This document shows positions 1 through 5,412 of a stretch of DNA of 7,281 nt, in pieces. A program made the position numbers and the translations under genes. Numbering within the stretch: the stretch's first letter is position 1; each line of letters opens with the position of its first letter. Location of the stretch: assembly GCA_002773495.1 (NCBI GenBank), contig PFAX01000029.1, positions 15,857 to 23,137 of the forward strand. Reading direction: 5' to 3'. Under the pieces are notes generated by a model, which was given only the letters and a program-made list of their open reading frames with translations, was not told the origin of the DNA and searched no databases. Source of the DNA: a bacterium (Candidatus Gribaldobacteria) CG10_big_fil_rev_8_21_14_0_10_37_21 (GTDB lineage: Bacteria; Patescibacteriota; Minisyncoccia; Minisyncoccales; CG1-02-41-26).

Positions 1-28
1 ACATAGCAAAATTAAGTTTGCTTGTCAA
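1..28 (-). promoter_or_regulatory. Possible promoter leading out of the window, cut at the edge
   Basis: On the minus strand, TTGACA (28-23), a 17-bp spacer and TATGT plus one unseen base, preceded by TGC, sit at the end of the AbiEii-like gene. The -35 is perfect and the extended -10 context is good, but the -10 itself is weak and incomplete. It would drive whatever lies to the left of position 1. Confidence 0.35.
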
Positions 29-647
29 ACGATCCTGTGGATAAGCCCTCTAAAACTTCTTTTTTAAGTTGAGAGAACTTATGGCTTAAAAGACCTAATT
101 CTTTGACTTGCCTTTGAGTTTTTAAAATACTTTCTAACTCTTTGCTTTGGGCCTTAAAATTATATTTTTTGACAATTCCTTTATATTCTTGCCAGTTGAT
201 TGATCTAGTTTGAAGTAAACTAAAAATATCTATAATATCTTTTTTGCCTTTTAGGGTACCCTTTCTTTCAGAGTAAGCAAAAAGCTTTAATAAGAGTAAG
301 GCCTCTATTGAAGGCACATTAAACCCTTCAAGCGAAACAACGGAACTCTTAATTGCTTCAACGGGAAGCCCAAGCTCTGAAAAAAAGGGGACATAAATAT
401 CAATATCAGTGTTTTCAATTTTAATTTCATATTTTTTAAGCCGTTCGTTCTTTTTTAAATCAAATTTCAAACGAATCTTTTCTAAAACATTAAAGTCAAC
501 AATAATATCAATATCTTTTGATTTTAACGATTTTGTGTAAAGAAAAACCGCCCAACCCCCGATGAGAATAAAATCAAGTTTTTTTCTAATATCTTGTAAG
601 GTTTGAAAACTTTTTTCGGTAATTAAATTATGATAAAACTCTTCCAT
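12..647 (-). CDS. AbiEii-like nucleotidyltransferase, probable toxin of a type IV toxin-antitoxin pair
   Basis: A 211-residue protein of the DNA polymerase beta nucleotidyltransferase superfamily. The first motif is GGWAV (30-34), followed by SKDIDIIVD (43-51) with the metal-binding pair D45/D47; a third acidic site lies in TDIDIYVP (80-87). Further on, K121, R128, K136, D137 and D140 sit in a K..AY..RKG....KKD..DI pattern typical of the AbiEii/AbiGii family. In that family the enzyme transfers nucleotides to an RNA or protein target and arrests growth; the target here is unknown. The active site looks intact. The gene starts at an ATG 10 bp after the stop of the winged-helix gene (658-1242) and has no Shine-Dalgarno sequence, so translation is probably coupled to that gene. 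The order antitoxin then toxin matches AbiE operons. It could instead be a housekeeping-type nucleotidyltransferase, but the partner gene argues against that. No terminator is visible before the window ends. Confidence 0.8.
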   Translation of the reverse strand: MEEFYHNLITEKSFQTLQDIRKKLDFILIGGWAVFLYTKSLKSKDIDIIVDFNVLEKIRLKFDLKKNERLKKYEIKIENTDIDIYVPFFSELGLPVEAIKSSVVSLEGFNVPSIEALLLLKLFAYSERKGTLKGKKDIIDIFSLLQTRSINWQEYKGIVKKYNFKAQSKELESILKTQRQVKELGLLSHKFSQLKKEVLEGLSTGSFDKQT

Positions 648-657
648 AGTAGATTCA

Positions 658-1242
658 TTAAAACATTTTATCTTTGAGCTCTTTTAAAAAGTCTTTAGCG
701 TACCATTCAGGTAAGTTCCACAAATCAACAAAGGTTTGGCAATTTGGCGTTGTAAAACCAAAATCACAAAGCCATTTATCTGCTTTTAAAACAATTAAGT
801 TAAAATTGCCTTTTCTTGAGGGAAACCGTTGTCTTAGCTCTTCTAAAACCTTTAGGTCTGCATAAACATAAACTTTATCGTAGTCAGCTGGGGCTGTTTG
901 GTATTTTTTTAAAAAAGCAGAATAACCAGCAAAAATAATTTTTGGAGGCATTTCACTTTCTATTTCTCTAACACTTTTAGAGCAAAAAGTTTGATAAATA
1001 ATGTCTTTTTTTAAATTTCTAAAACTCGCCCAAAGTAAAATAAATTTCTCAATATCTTGAACCTCAAATCCCCTGCCCGAGACCTCAATGGCATTGCTTT
1101 GTCTCAATGTTTTTAAACTATTAAAAACAGTGCTTAAGGAAAAGCCAAACTTTTGAGCCAGTTCTTTTTGAGTGAAATTAATTTTTTTATTCTCGCTGGC
1201 TTGGAATAAAATTTCTCGCCAAATTGTTTCTTTTTTAGTCAT
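658..1242 (-). CDS. AbiEi-like winged-helix antitoxin and regulator
   Basis: A 194-residue protein when started at ATG 1242. Residues 5-60 form a winged helix-turn-helix (TQKELAQKFGFSLSTVFNSL at 24-43, wing at about 53-61). The C-terminal part (about 90-194) has the look of AbiEi-type antitoxins: KIIFAGYSAF, YDKVYVYAD, then FVDLWNLPEWYAKDFLKEL close to the end. In known AbiE systems this protein represses its own promoter and neutralises the toxin encoded just downstream. A longer reading frame runs back to a TTG at 1290, but that TTG is the first codon of a TTGACA -35 box. ATG 1242 has AAGG 8 nt upstream; ATG 1257 lies near the predicted transcription start and could be used leaderless. I prefer 1242. 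The AbiEii-like gene follows after 10 bp. Family assignment is by pattern recognition, not by database search. Confidence 0.75.
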   Translation of the reverse strand: MTKKETIWREILFQASENKKINFTQKELAQKFGFSLSTVFNSLKTLRQSNAIEVSGRGFEVQDIEKFILLWASFRNLKKDIIYQTFCSKSVREIESEMPPKIIFAGYSAFLKKYQTAPADYDKVYVYADLKVLEELRQRFPSRKGNFNLIVLKADKWLCDFGFTTPNCQTFVDLWNLPEWYAKDFLKELKDKMF

Positions 1243-1261
1243 ATTTTTTGCCTTCATTTCT

Positions 1262-1290
1262 ATGATATTAGAAACACTATTTTTTGTCAA
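1262..1290 (-). promoter_or_regulatory. Sigma70-type promoter of the AbiE-like operon
   Basis: On the minus strand, TTGACA (1290-1285) is followed by a 17-bp spacer and TATCAT (1267-1262), a perfect -35 and a 5/6 -10. Transcription would start near 1255, giving a leader of about 13 nt before ATG 1242. A run of six G and a TTATCCACG element lie directly upstream. No clear palindromic operator is visible around it. Confidence 0.75.
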
Positions 1291-1306
1291 GCCCCCCGTG
1301 GATAAA

Positions 1307-1346
1307 CACTTATCTACTTGTTCACTTTACCACTTTATCACTTACT
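1307..1346 (-). repeat. Five tandem degenerate octamers between ftsI and the AbiE-like operon
   Basis: Read on the minus strand, the units are AGTAAGTG, ATAAAGTG, GTAAAGTG, AACAAGTA and GATAAGTG, with no gaps. AAGT is invariant and the consensus is roughly RWWAAGTG. The array begins 8 bp after the ftsI stop codon and ends 16 bp before the -35 box of the next operon. No hairpin with a T-tract is present in this gap, so it does not look like an intrinsic terminator. Function unknown; a protein-binding array or a decayed minisatellite are both possible. Confidence 0.7.
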
Positions 1347-1354
1347 CGCTTAAT

Positions 1355-3019
1355 TTAGTAATCAGGAGGAATTTGGTAAAGGTCTAGGGCGTATTTAGCT
1401 AACTCGCCAAAGATAGGGGCAACTGAAGAACTGGCCGCATTGGTTTGTTTGGGGTTGTCTAAACGAATAAAAACTAAAAATTGAGGATTAAGAGCTGGGA
1501 AATAACCAATAAAACTTTGAATGGTTTTTTCTTCGTCATAACCGCCTGTTTTCAAAGGCACTTGGGCTGTGCCTGTTTTGCCAGCTAAATGATACCCAGG
1601 AACGGCTGCTTTCCGGCCTGCCCCGTTTTTTATCACACTTACAAGCATGGCAGTTAATTGAACTGAAGTAGCTTGCGAGATAACCTGTTCCCCTAACTTT
1701 GGCTCAATAACTTTTTCTTCACCATCAGAATAAATAATCTTTTCAACAATATGGGGCTGAACCAACTTGCCTCCATTAGCTATGGCTGAAAATGCCCTCA
1801 TTAATTGTAGGGATGTCATCATAATGCCTTGCCCAAAACTAGCGGAGGCAAAGTCCCTTGGATATCCCTTTTTTAAACCCTCATTTTTTGAAGAAACCTC
1901 CCCGGCCAAATCAACCCCAGTTAGCTCAAAAAAACCAAAACTATCAACATATTTTAAAAACTTATCTTTGCCTAATTTTTGTTCAACAAAAACAGCCCCG
2001 GTATTAATTGATTCTTCTAAAACATCAGTCATTGTTTGCTTGCCCCAAACTCTTTTACCAAAATTATAAATAGCTGGCCCCCCCAAATCAACTTTACCTG
2101 TATCTTCGTACTCTGTTTGAGCCGTCACTAAACCCTCCTCAATTCCAGCTGCCATTGTGATGGGTTTAAAAACACTCCCCGGCTCAAATAACTCTTGAAG
2201 GGCTGGATTTAAAAAAGTATTTGGCTCTTTTACTTCAAAGAAATTATTCGGGTCAAATGAAGGAGAAAGGGCCATTGTTAAAATTTTGCCGTTAGTTGGG
2301 TTAAGAATTATTATTTGGGCTTTATCAAAATTCCACTGCTCTTTGGCCTCTTTTAATAATTTTTCAGCCAAATATTGCAAGTTATAATCTAAAGTAAGAA
2401 CTAAACTTGAGGGTCCTTTTTTGCCTAACAAATTATCTTTTAAAAATGAAAACAGAAAATCAGGGGCAAGGGCTTTGGCTTGAAACAAAGTGCCCCCTTC
2501 AATTACTTCATTGTAGTAGCCCTCAACGCCATATTGACCCTGGCCCTCTTGATTAACAAAACCCAAAATATGAGAAGCAAAATCACTAAAAGGATACGCC
2601 CGGCTTAAAAGCGTATCAACAACAACCCCGGTTAAATTTAAGGCCTTTACTTTTATAAATTGTTCTTCGCTAATTTCTTTTTTAAAAATAATGTTTTCAT
2701 TTATTTTTAAAAGTAAATCTTCAGGGCTTTCTTTAAAGATTTCAGCTAAAATGTTAGCTGTTTCTTCTTTTTGCTCAATTTTATTGGGTAAGATATAAAC
2801 AACTGATCTTTCAAAGGTTTGAGCTAAAACCTTATTATTTAAAGAGTAAATCGCACCCCGTTCGCTTTCGGCCTCCTCAAAAACAATTTGTTGGCCTAAA
2901 GCTAAGGCCTCATAGTATTGACCATTTTTAATTTGCAAATAAAAAAGCTTCGTTAAAATTAAACCCGAAGCTATGAAAAACAAAGAAAAAACTAACCAAA
3001 ACTTAATTATAGCTCTCAT
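1355..3019 (-). CDS. ftsI: Division-type penicillin-binding protein (transpeptidase FtsI / PBP class B)
   Basis: A 554-residue class B penicillin-binding protein that cross-links septal peptidoglycan outside the membrane. One N-terminal membrane segment (about 6-28) is followed by the dimerisation/pedestal domain, which includes ERGAIYSLNNKVLA (53-66), the usual R-G-x-I-x-D/S start of this domain. The transpeptidase domain (about 205-545) has all three catalytic motifs: SVFK (S282 nucleophile, K285), SIN (337-339) and KTG (481-483). No PASTA domains follow, and the length is normal for the family. It starts at ATG 3019 with AGGA about 5 nt upstream and lies 15 bp after the ftsL-like gene, so it is the last member of the mraZ operon. 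Elongation-type PBP2 is the alternative; the position after mraZ, rsmH and ftsL makes FtsI much more likely. The next gene downstream is not a cell-wall gene. Confidence 0.95.
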   Translation of the reverse strand: MRAIIKFWLVFSLFFIASGLILTKLFYLQIKNGQYYEALALGQQIVFEEAESERGAIYSLNNKVLAQTFERSVVYILPNKIEQKEETANILAEIFKESPEDLLLKINENIIFKKEISEEQFIKVKALNLTGVVVDTLLSRAYPFSDFASHILGFVNQEGQGQYGVEGYYNEVIEGGTLFQAKALAPDFLFSFLKDNLLGKKGPSSLVLTLDYNLQYLAEKLLKEAKEQWNFDKAQIIILNPTNGKILTMALSPSFDPNNFFEVKEPNTFLNPALQELFEPGSVFKPITMAAGIEEGLVTAQTEYEDTGKVDLGGPAIYNFGKRVWGKQTMTDVLEESINTGAVFVEQKLGKDKFLKYVDSFGFFELTGVDLAGEVSSKNEGLKKGYPRDFASASFGQGIMMTSLQLMRAFSAIANGGKLVQPHIVEKIIYSDGEEKVIEPKLGEQVISQATSVQLTAMLVSVIKNGAGRKAAVPGYHLAGKTGTAQVPLKTGGYDEEKTIQSFIGYFPALNPQFLVFIRLDNPKQTNAASSSVAPIFGELAKYALDLYQIPPDY

Positions 3020-3034
3020 AATTTTCCTAACTTA

Positions 3035-3319
3035 TTAATTACCCTGAACTAAAAGGGCAGGTTTTATAGGTAAATAAACGATTTGTTCTACTTTTACAAA
3101 ACCCGAGAGAAGCTCGTTGTTTTCCATTAAATCTAAAGATTCAGCTGTCGCCACTTGGCTTTTAATGCTCGTGGTAAATTTGCCTAATTCGCCTTGTGAA
3201 AAACCCTCTTGTTTAATTTGCCAACTTAAAACATCAACTTGGCTTACTTGAAAAAAATACAAAATAACTAAAAATAAAGTTAAGGAGAATAAAATTAAGC
3301 TAATTCTTTTATAAGGCAT
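3035..3319 (-). CDS. ftsL: FtsL-like bitopic division protein
   Basis: A 94-residue protein with a short basic N-terminus (MPYKR), one membrane segment (about 6-24) and an extracytoplasmic tail of about 70 residues. FtsL sequences are poorly conserved, so the call rests on size, topology and position between rsmH and ftsI, which is the standard place for ftsL. In the divisome FtsL joins FtsB/DivIC to activate FtsWI. The tail is less clearly a leucine-zipper coiled coil than in model FtsL proteins, though residues 38-68 could be helical. The start ATG 3319 has no Shine-Dalgarno sequence. The 25-bp gap after rsmH is very AT-rich, and ftsI follows after 15 bp. Confidence 0.7.
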   Translation of the reverse strand: MPYKRISLILFSLTLFLVILYFFQVSQVDVLSWQIKQEGFSQGELGKFTTSIKSQVATAESLDLMENNELLSGFVKVEQIVYLPIKPALLVQGN

Positions 3320-3344
3320 AAGTTTTAAGTTTATAATGTATAGT

Positions 3345-4250
3345 TTATAGTTTTACAGCCACCCAAAGTTTAGCTGACCTCGCCCTTGGGTTAAAACCCT
3401 TTTCTTTCTTTTTTGGTAAAATCGGGTTTTTAGTAATTATTTTTAAAACTTTTTTTTTGGCCAAGTCCTTAAAAAAGTTTTTAACAATTCGCTCTTCTAA
3501 AGAATGAAAGGTGATAACCGCCAATCTTCCTTTTGAAGCTAAAATTTCAATTGCCTGCTCTAACCCTTGCTTTAAAATGATCATTTCTTGGTTAACTTCT
3601 ATTCTTAGGGCCTGAAATGTCCTCGTGGCTGGATGAATTTTACTCTTTAACTTTTTGTTCTTGCCCCCAAGGAGAGCTTCTTGAATCATATTTACTAACT
3701 CGAAGGTTGTTTTAATCGGCTCCACCTCTCTTTTTAGAAGAATTGCTTTAACTATTTTTTTAGCAAACTTTTCTTGGCTATTTTTCTTTAAAAGCTTAAC
3801 TAAATCTTTTTCAGAATAAGTGTTAACTATTGTTTCAGCTGTCAATGGGTCATTTGAAGAATAACGCATATCAAGGGGTTCGTCTTTTTGGAAAGTAAAT
3901 CCTCTACCCGACGAATCAACATGCCAACTAGAAAACCCTAAATCAAATAAAATACCATTTACTTTATTAAAACCATATGTAAAGGCTAAATCTTTTAAAG
4001 AACCAAACGAACCATTAATTATCTCCAGCCCGACAATCTTTTCTTTTTTGAGGGCATCTTTGGTTAAGTGATAAACTTGGTTATCTCTTTCAAGGCCTAA
4101 AACCTCTCCCTCCCCACCCTGTAATCCTACTGCCTCTAAAATGGCTTTGCTGTGGCCAGCAAACCCTAAAGTCGCATCAATAAACCTTTCACCAAGCTTT
4201 GGGTTTAAGGCCTCTATAACTTCTTCTTTTAAAACTGGAATGTGCAACAT
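3345..4250 (-). CDS. rsmH: 16S rRNA (cytosine(1402)-N(4))-methyltransferase RsmH (MraW)
   Basis: A 301-residue SAM-dependent methyltransferase; the family methylates N4 of C1402 in the 16S rRNA decoding region. Family motifs occur in order: HIPVLKEEVIEAL (3-15), the SAM-binding loop DATLGFAGHS (25-34; often DATxGxGGHS), GILFDLGFSS (99-108), GRGFTFQKDEPLDMR (115-129), HPATRTFQALRIEVN (207-221 region), TFHSLEERIVKNFF (247-260) and the C-terminal NPRARSAKLW (287-296). The length is normal and no motif is missing. The start ATG 4250 is 13 bp after the mraZ stop and has no recognisable Shine-Dalgarno sequence, so it is probably translated by coupling or by AT-rich unstructured initiation. Second gene of the mraZ operon. 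Confidence 0.96.
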   Translation of the reverse strand: MLHIPVLKEEVIEALNPKLGERFIDATLGFAGHSKAILEAVGLQGGEGEVLGLERDNQVYHLTKDALKKEKIVGLEIINGSFGSLKDLAFTYGFNKVNGILFDLGFSSWHVDSSGRGFTFQKDEPLDMRYSSNDPLTAETIVNTYSEKDLVKLLKKNSQEKFAKKIVKAILLKREVEPIKTTFELVNMIQEALLGGKNKKLKSKIHPATRTFQALRIEVNQEMIILKQGLEQAIEILASKGRLAVITFHSLEERIVKNFFKDLAKKKVLKIITKNPILPKKKEKGFNPRARSAKLWVAVKL

Positions 4251-4263
4251 TGTTTAATTAAAA

Positions 4264-4695
4264 TTAAATCCCAAATTCTTTTAATCGTTCAGCAATATTA
4301 CCAACCTCTTTTTCAGTTTGTTTGGTATAATTTTCCCAAATTGCCTTGTCCCAAATTTCAACCCTATTGTAAAGTCCAGCCACTACAACTTCTCTTTTAA
4401 TTTGAGCGTAGTCCTTTAAATAATCAGGCATTAAAATCCTACCTAAATTATCAATAGAAACTTCCATCGCGCCTGCTAACATAATCCTCGCAAAGCCCCT
4501 GGCATCTGATTGACCACTTGGCATTTCCGCTATTTTTTTAGCGAATGTTTCCCATGTCTTCATGGGGTACAAAAATAAACAATTATCTAAGCCCCTTGTA
4601 ATAATCGCTTTTTTACCTAAAAGCTGCCTAAACTTTGGGGGCACCCCCATCCTTTTCTTGTCATCTATTTTATATGTATATTCACCTAAAAACAT
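4264..4695 (-). CDS. mraZ: Transcriptional regulator MraZ
   Basis: A 143-residue protein with two SpoVT/AbrB-like halves, each carrying the family's DxxxR signature: DDKKRMGVPPKFR (11-23) and DNLGRILMPDYLK (82-94). MraZ forms ring-shaped oligomers that bind tandem boxes in front of its own gene and control the division and cell-wall operon. I place the start at ATG 4695, giving MFLGEYTYKIDDK, which matches the usual MraZ N-terminus; a TTG four codons upstream (4707) would add MLIT and has no support. No Shine-Dalgarno sequence precedes the ATG. The gene is first in its operon, with a promoter at 4765-4793 and five operator boxes in the leader. Confidence 0.95.
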   Translation of the reverse strand: MFLGEYTYKIDDKKRMGVPPKFRQLLGKKAIITRGLDNCLFLYPMKTWETFAKKIAEMPSGQSDARGFARIMLAGAMEVSIDNLGRILMPDYLKDYAQIKREVVVAGLYNRVEIWDKAIWENYTKQTEKEVGNIAERLKEFGI

Positions 4696-4720
4696 AGTTA
4701 TTAACAATTTAAAGGAGTTT

Positions 4721-4766
4721 TCCCATAGTTTTCCACACCCCTACACTTTCCTCCACTCATCCCCAT
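4721..4766 (-). promoter_or_regulatory. MraZ operator: five TGG-type boxes at 10-bp spacing
   Basis: On the minus strand the boxes ATGGG, GTGGA, GTGTA, GTGGA and ATGGG have their T at 4765, 4755, 4745, 4735 and 4725, exactly 10 bp apart, so all face the same side of the helix. The first box overlaps the end of the -10 element; the rest lie in the leader. Known MraZ operators are TGGGA-type or GTG-type boxes in tandem at 10-bp period, which fits. Binding here would be expected to block transcription initiation or elongation. Confidence 0.8.
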
Positions 4767-4793
4767 TATCGCTCTAATTTTACCACTCGTCAA
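4765..4793 (-). promoter_or_regulatory. Sigma70-type promoter of the mraZ operon
   Basis: On the minus strand, TTGACG (4793-4788), a 17-bp spacer and GATAAT (4770-4765), each 5/6 to consensus. The predicted start is near 4758, giving a leader of about 63 nt to ATG 4695. A run of six G (4799-4794) lies directly upstream of the -35 box. Confidence 0.75.
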
Positions 4794-4844
4794 CCCCCCT
4801 ATCTATAATCTTTCAAGCCATCCTTTAAAACCAAAAAAACAAGC

Positions 4845-4870
4845 AAAAAGCCCATTTTATTGGGCTTTTT
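4845..4870 (-). terminator. Intrinsic terminator, 10-bp perfect stem
   Basis: Arms AAAAAGCCCA (4845-4854) and TGGGCTTTTT (4861-4870) pair perfectly around a 6-nt loop and end in a T-tract on either strand. It sits between the XRE gene (stop at 4944) and the mraZ promoter, so on the minus strand it ends the antitoxin transcript and insulates the mraZ operon. The stem is symmetrical and could work in both directions. Confidence 0.9.
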
Positions 4871-4911
4871 CTACTTTTTATGACCTTCCTCTCTTTCAAG
4901 GGGTCTTTATC

Positions 4912-4944
4912 TTATTCCCCTTTTATCCACACTTTATCCCCAGT
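4912..4944 (+). repeat. Three 11-bp tandem units containing DnaA-box-like 9-mers
   Basis: TTATTCCCC (4912), TTATCCACA (4923) and TTATCCCCA (4934) start exactly 11 bp apart on the plus strand. The middle one is a perfect consensus DnaA box and the third differs by one base; the first is a weak match (6/9). The array abuts the stop codon of the XRE gene. Whether DnaA binds here is unproven; no dnaA or dnaN is nearby. Confidence 0.55.
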
Positions 4945-5267
4945 CAAGGTTTATAGGGCTTATCTGGCTCTTCTCTTAAAATAAAATCTACCTTCACAGA
5001 ACAATCCAAAGCTTCAGCTATTTTCTCTAACATTTTAGTTGAAAGGTTTTGGTTGCCACTTTCCATTCGGGCAACTGAACTTTGGGTTGTCTTTATTTTC
5101 TTAGCTAATTGTTCTTGGCTCATTTTTCGCTTAGCTCTTAAGCATAAAATCTTATAAGCAATATCTAACTTTCTGCCAGCTTCGTCAAAGGATTTCTTAA
5201 ACTCTGGGTCTTTTAGGTCTTTAGCAAGTTCTTTATCAAAAGAGGGTAAAATAATTTTTTTATTCAT
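4944..5267 (-). CDS. XRE-family HigA-like antitoxin, apparently without a functional toxin
   Basis: A 107-residue protein with a helix-turn-helix of the XRE/Cro type at about 35-93; MSQEQLAKKIKTTQSSVARMES (49-70) spans the two DNA-contacting helices, and NLSTKMLEKIAEAL (74-87) is the usual following helix. The N-terminal extension (residues 10-36, rich in K, D and E) is common in HigA partners of HigB/Gp49-type toxins. Such antitoxins bind and neutralise the toxin and repress the shared promoter. Here only a 28-codon toxin-like fragment lies upstream, overlapping this gene by 8 bp, with promoter and palindromes intact. The protein may persist as a stand-alone repressor or as protection against a related toxin elsewhere. 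ATG 5267 has no Shine-Dalgarno sequence, and coupling to the short upstream frame is likely. Ends in a strong terminator at 4845-4870. Confidence 0.85.
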   Translation of the reverse strand: MNKKIILPSFDKELAKDLKDPEFKKSFDEAGRKLDIAYKILCLRAKRKMSQEQLAKKIKTTQSSVARMESGNQNLSTKMLEKIAEALDCSVKVDFILREEPDKPYKP

Positions 5268-5346
5268 AATTTAAAAGATAATCTCTTGCCGGGGCTTCGC
5301 CCTTCTCATTTTTATAGTAATAAATTTGATAACTATCTTTAAACAT
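5260..5346 (-). pseudogene. Remnant of a HigB/Gp49-type toxin gene (N-terminal 28 codons)
   Basis: An open frame from ATG 5346 to TAA 5260 encodes 28 residues, including YQIYYYKNEKGEAPARDYL. This resembles the first strand and first helix of RelE-superfamily HigB/Gp49 toxins, which often begin with an aromatic-rich strand, then KxxxGxxPxxxFL or similar. The remaining roughly 80 residues with the catalytic and RNA-binding parts are missing: the frame runs straight into the antitoxin gene, whose ATG overlaps its last codons. It sits in the usual toxin position, between promoter and antitoxin. I infer an internal or 3' deletion of the toxin. The alternative is a short leader peptide that couples translation to the antitoxin. 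The similarity is judged by eye from a short stretch. Confidence 0.6.
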
Positions 5347-5369
5347 AGACAGGCGAATTACTTAATTCT

Positions 5370-5399
5370 ATTATAGCATTTATGCTATGTTGTTGTCAC
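5370..5399 (-). promoter_or_regulatory. Extended -10 promoter of the antitoxin operon
   Basis: On the minus strand, GTGACA (5399-5394, 5/6 to consensus), an 18-bp spacer, and a perfect TATAAT (5375-5370) preceded by TGC, making an extended -10 (TGnTATAAT). This is the best -10 in the window. Predicted start is near 5363, giving a short leader to ATG 5346. Two palindromes overlap its elements. Confidence 0.85.
5373..5388. promoter_or_regulatory. Probable operator: 7-bp-arm palindrome over the -10 box
   Basis: ATAGCAT (5373-5379) and ATGCTAT (5382-5388) are perfect inverted arms separated by TT. The palindrome covers the spacer end and the first bases of the -10 box, so an XRE dimer bound here would block RNA polymerase. 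The most likely ligand is the antitoxin encoded just downstream; that is inference. Confidence 0.7.
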
Positions 5400-5412
5400 A
5401 TTGATCTTGTGA
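5396..5412. promoter_or_regulatory. Second inverted repeat at the -35 box
   Basis: TCACA (5396-5400) and TGTGA (5408-5412) are perfect inverted arms with a 7-bp spacer. They overlap the -35 element of the antitoxin promoter. The arm sequence differs from the -10 palindrome, so if both are operators they may serve different regulators. The short arms make chance possible. Confidence 0.4.

Noticed and set aside
1307..1346. CRISPR array
   Set aside because: Units are 8 bp and contiguous with no spacers; no cas genes are present.
1767..2069. Plus-strand open frame of 100 codons inside ftsI
   Set aside because: Antisense to the transpeptidase domain of ftsI, which has all catalytic motifs; no recognisable domain.
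3320..3344. Internal promoter before ftsL (TATACA / TATAAA in the rsmH-ftsL gap)
   Set aside because: The gap is almost pure A/T so -10-like words are expected, and no good -35 box lies at the right distance.
4729..4737. TTTTCCACA as a DnaA box in the mraZ leader
   Set aside because: It is part of the fourth MraZ box (GTGGA on the minus strand), and the 10-bp register explains it better.
4741..4754. GGAGG followed by GTG-TAG on the minus strand in the mraZ leader, a start-stop minimal ORF
   Set aside because: The bases are accounted for by the tandem MraZ boxes; a start-stop element cannot be supported without ribosome data.
4562..4777. Plus-strand open frame of 71 codons over the start of mraZ
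   Set aside because: It is antisense to mraZ and its promoter and operator, has no family pattern, and the minus-strand gene is certain.
5396..5412. CRP-type site
   Set aside because: CRP sites are TGTGA-N6-TCACA; here the arm order is reversed (TCACA-N7-TGTGA), and no CRP is known from the window.
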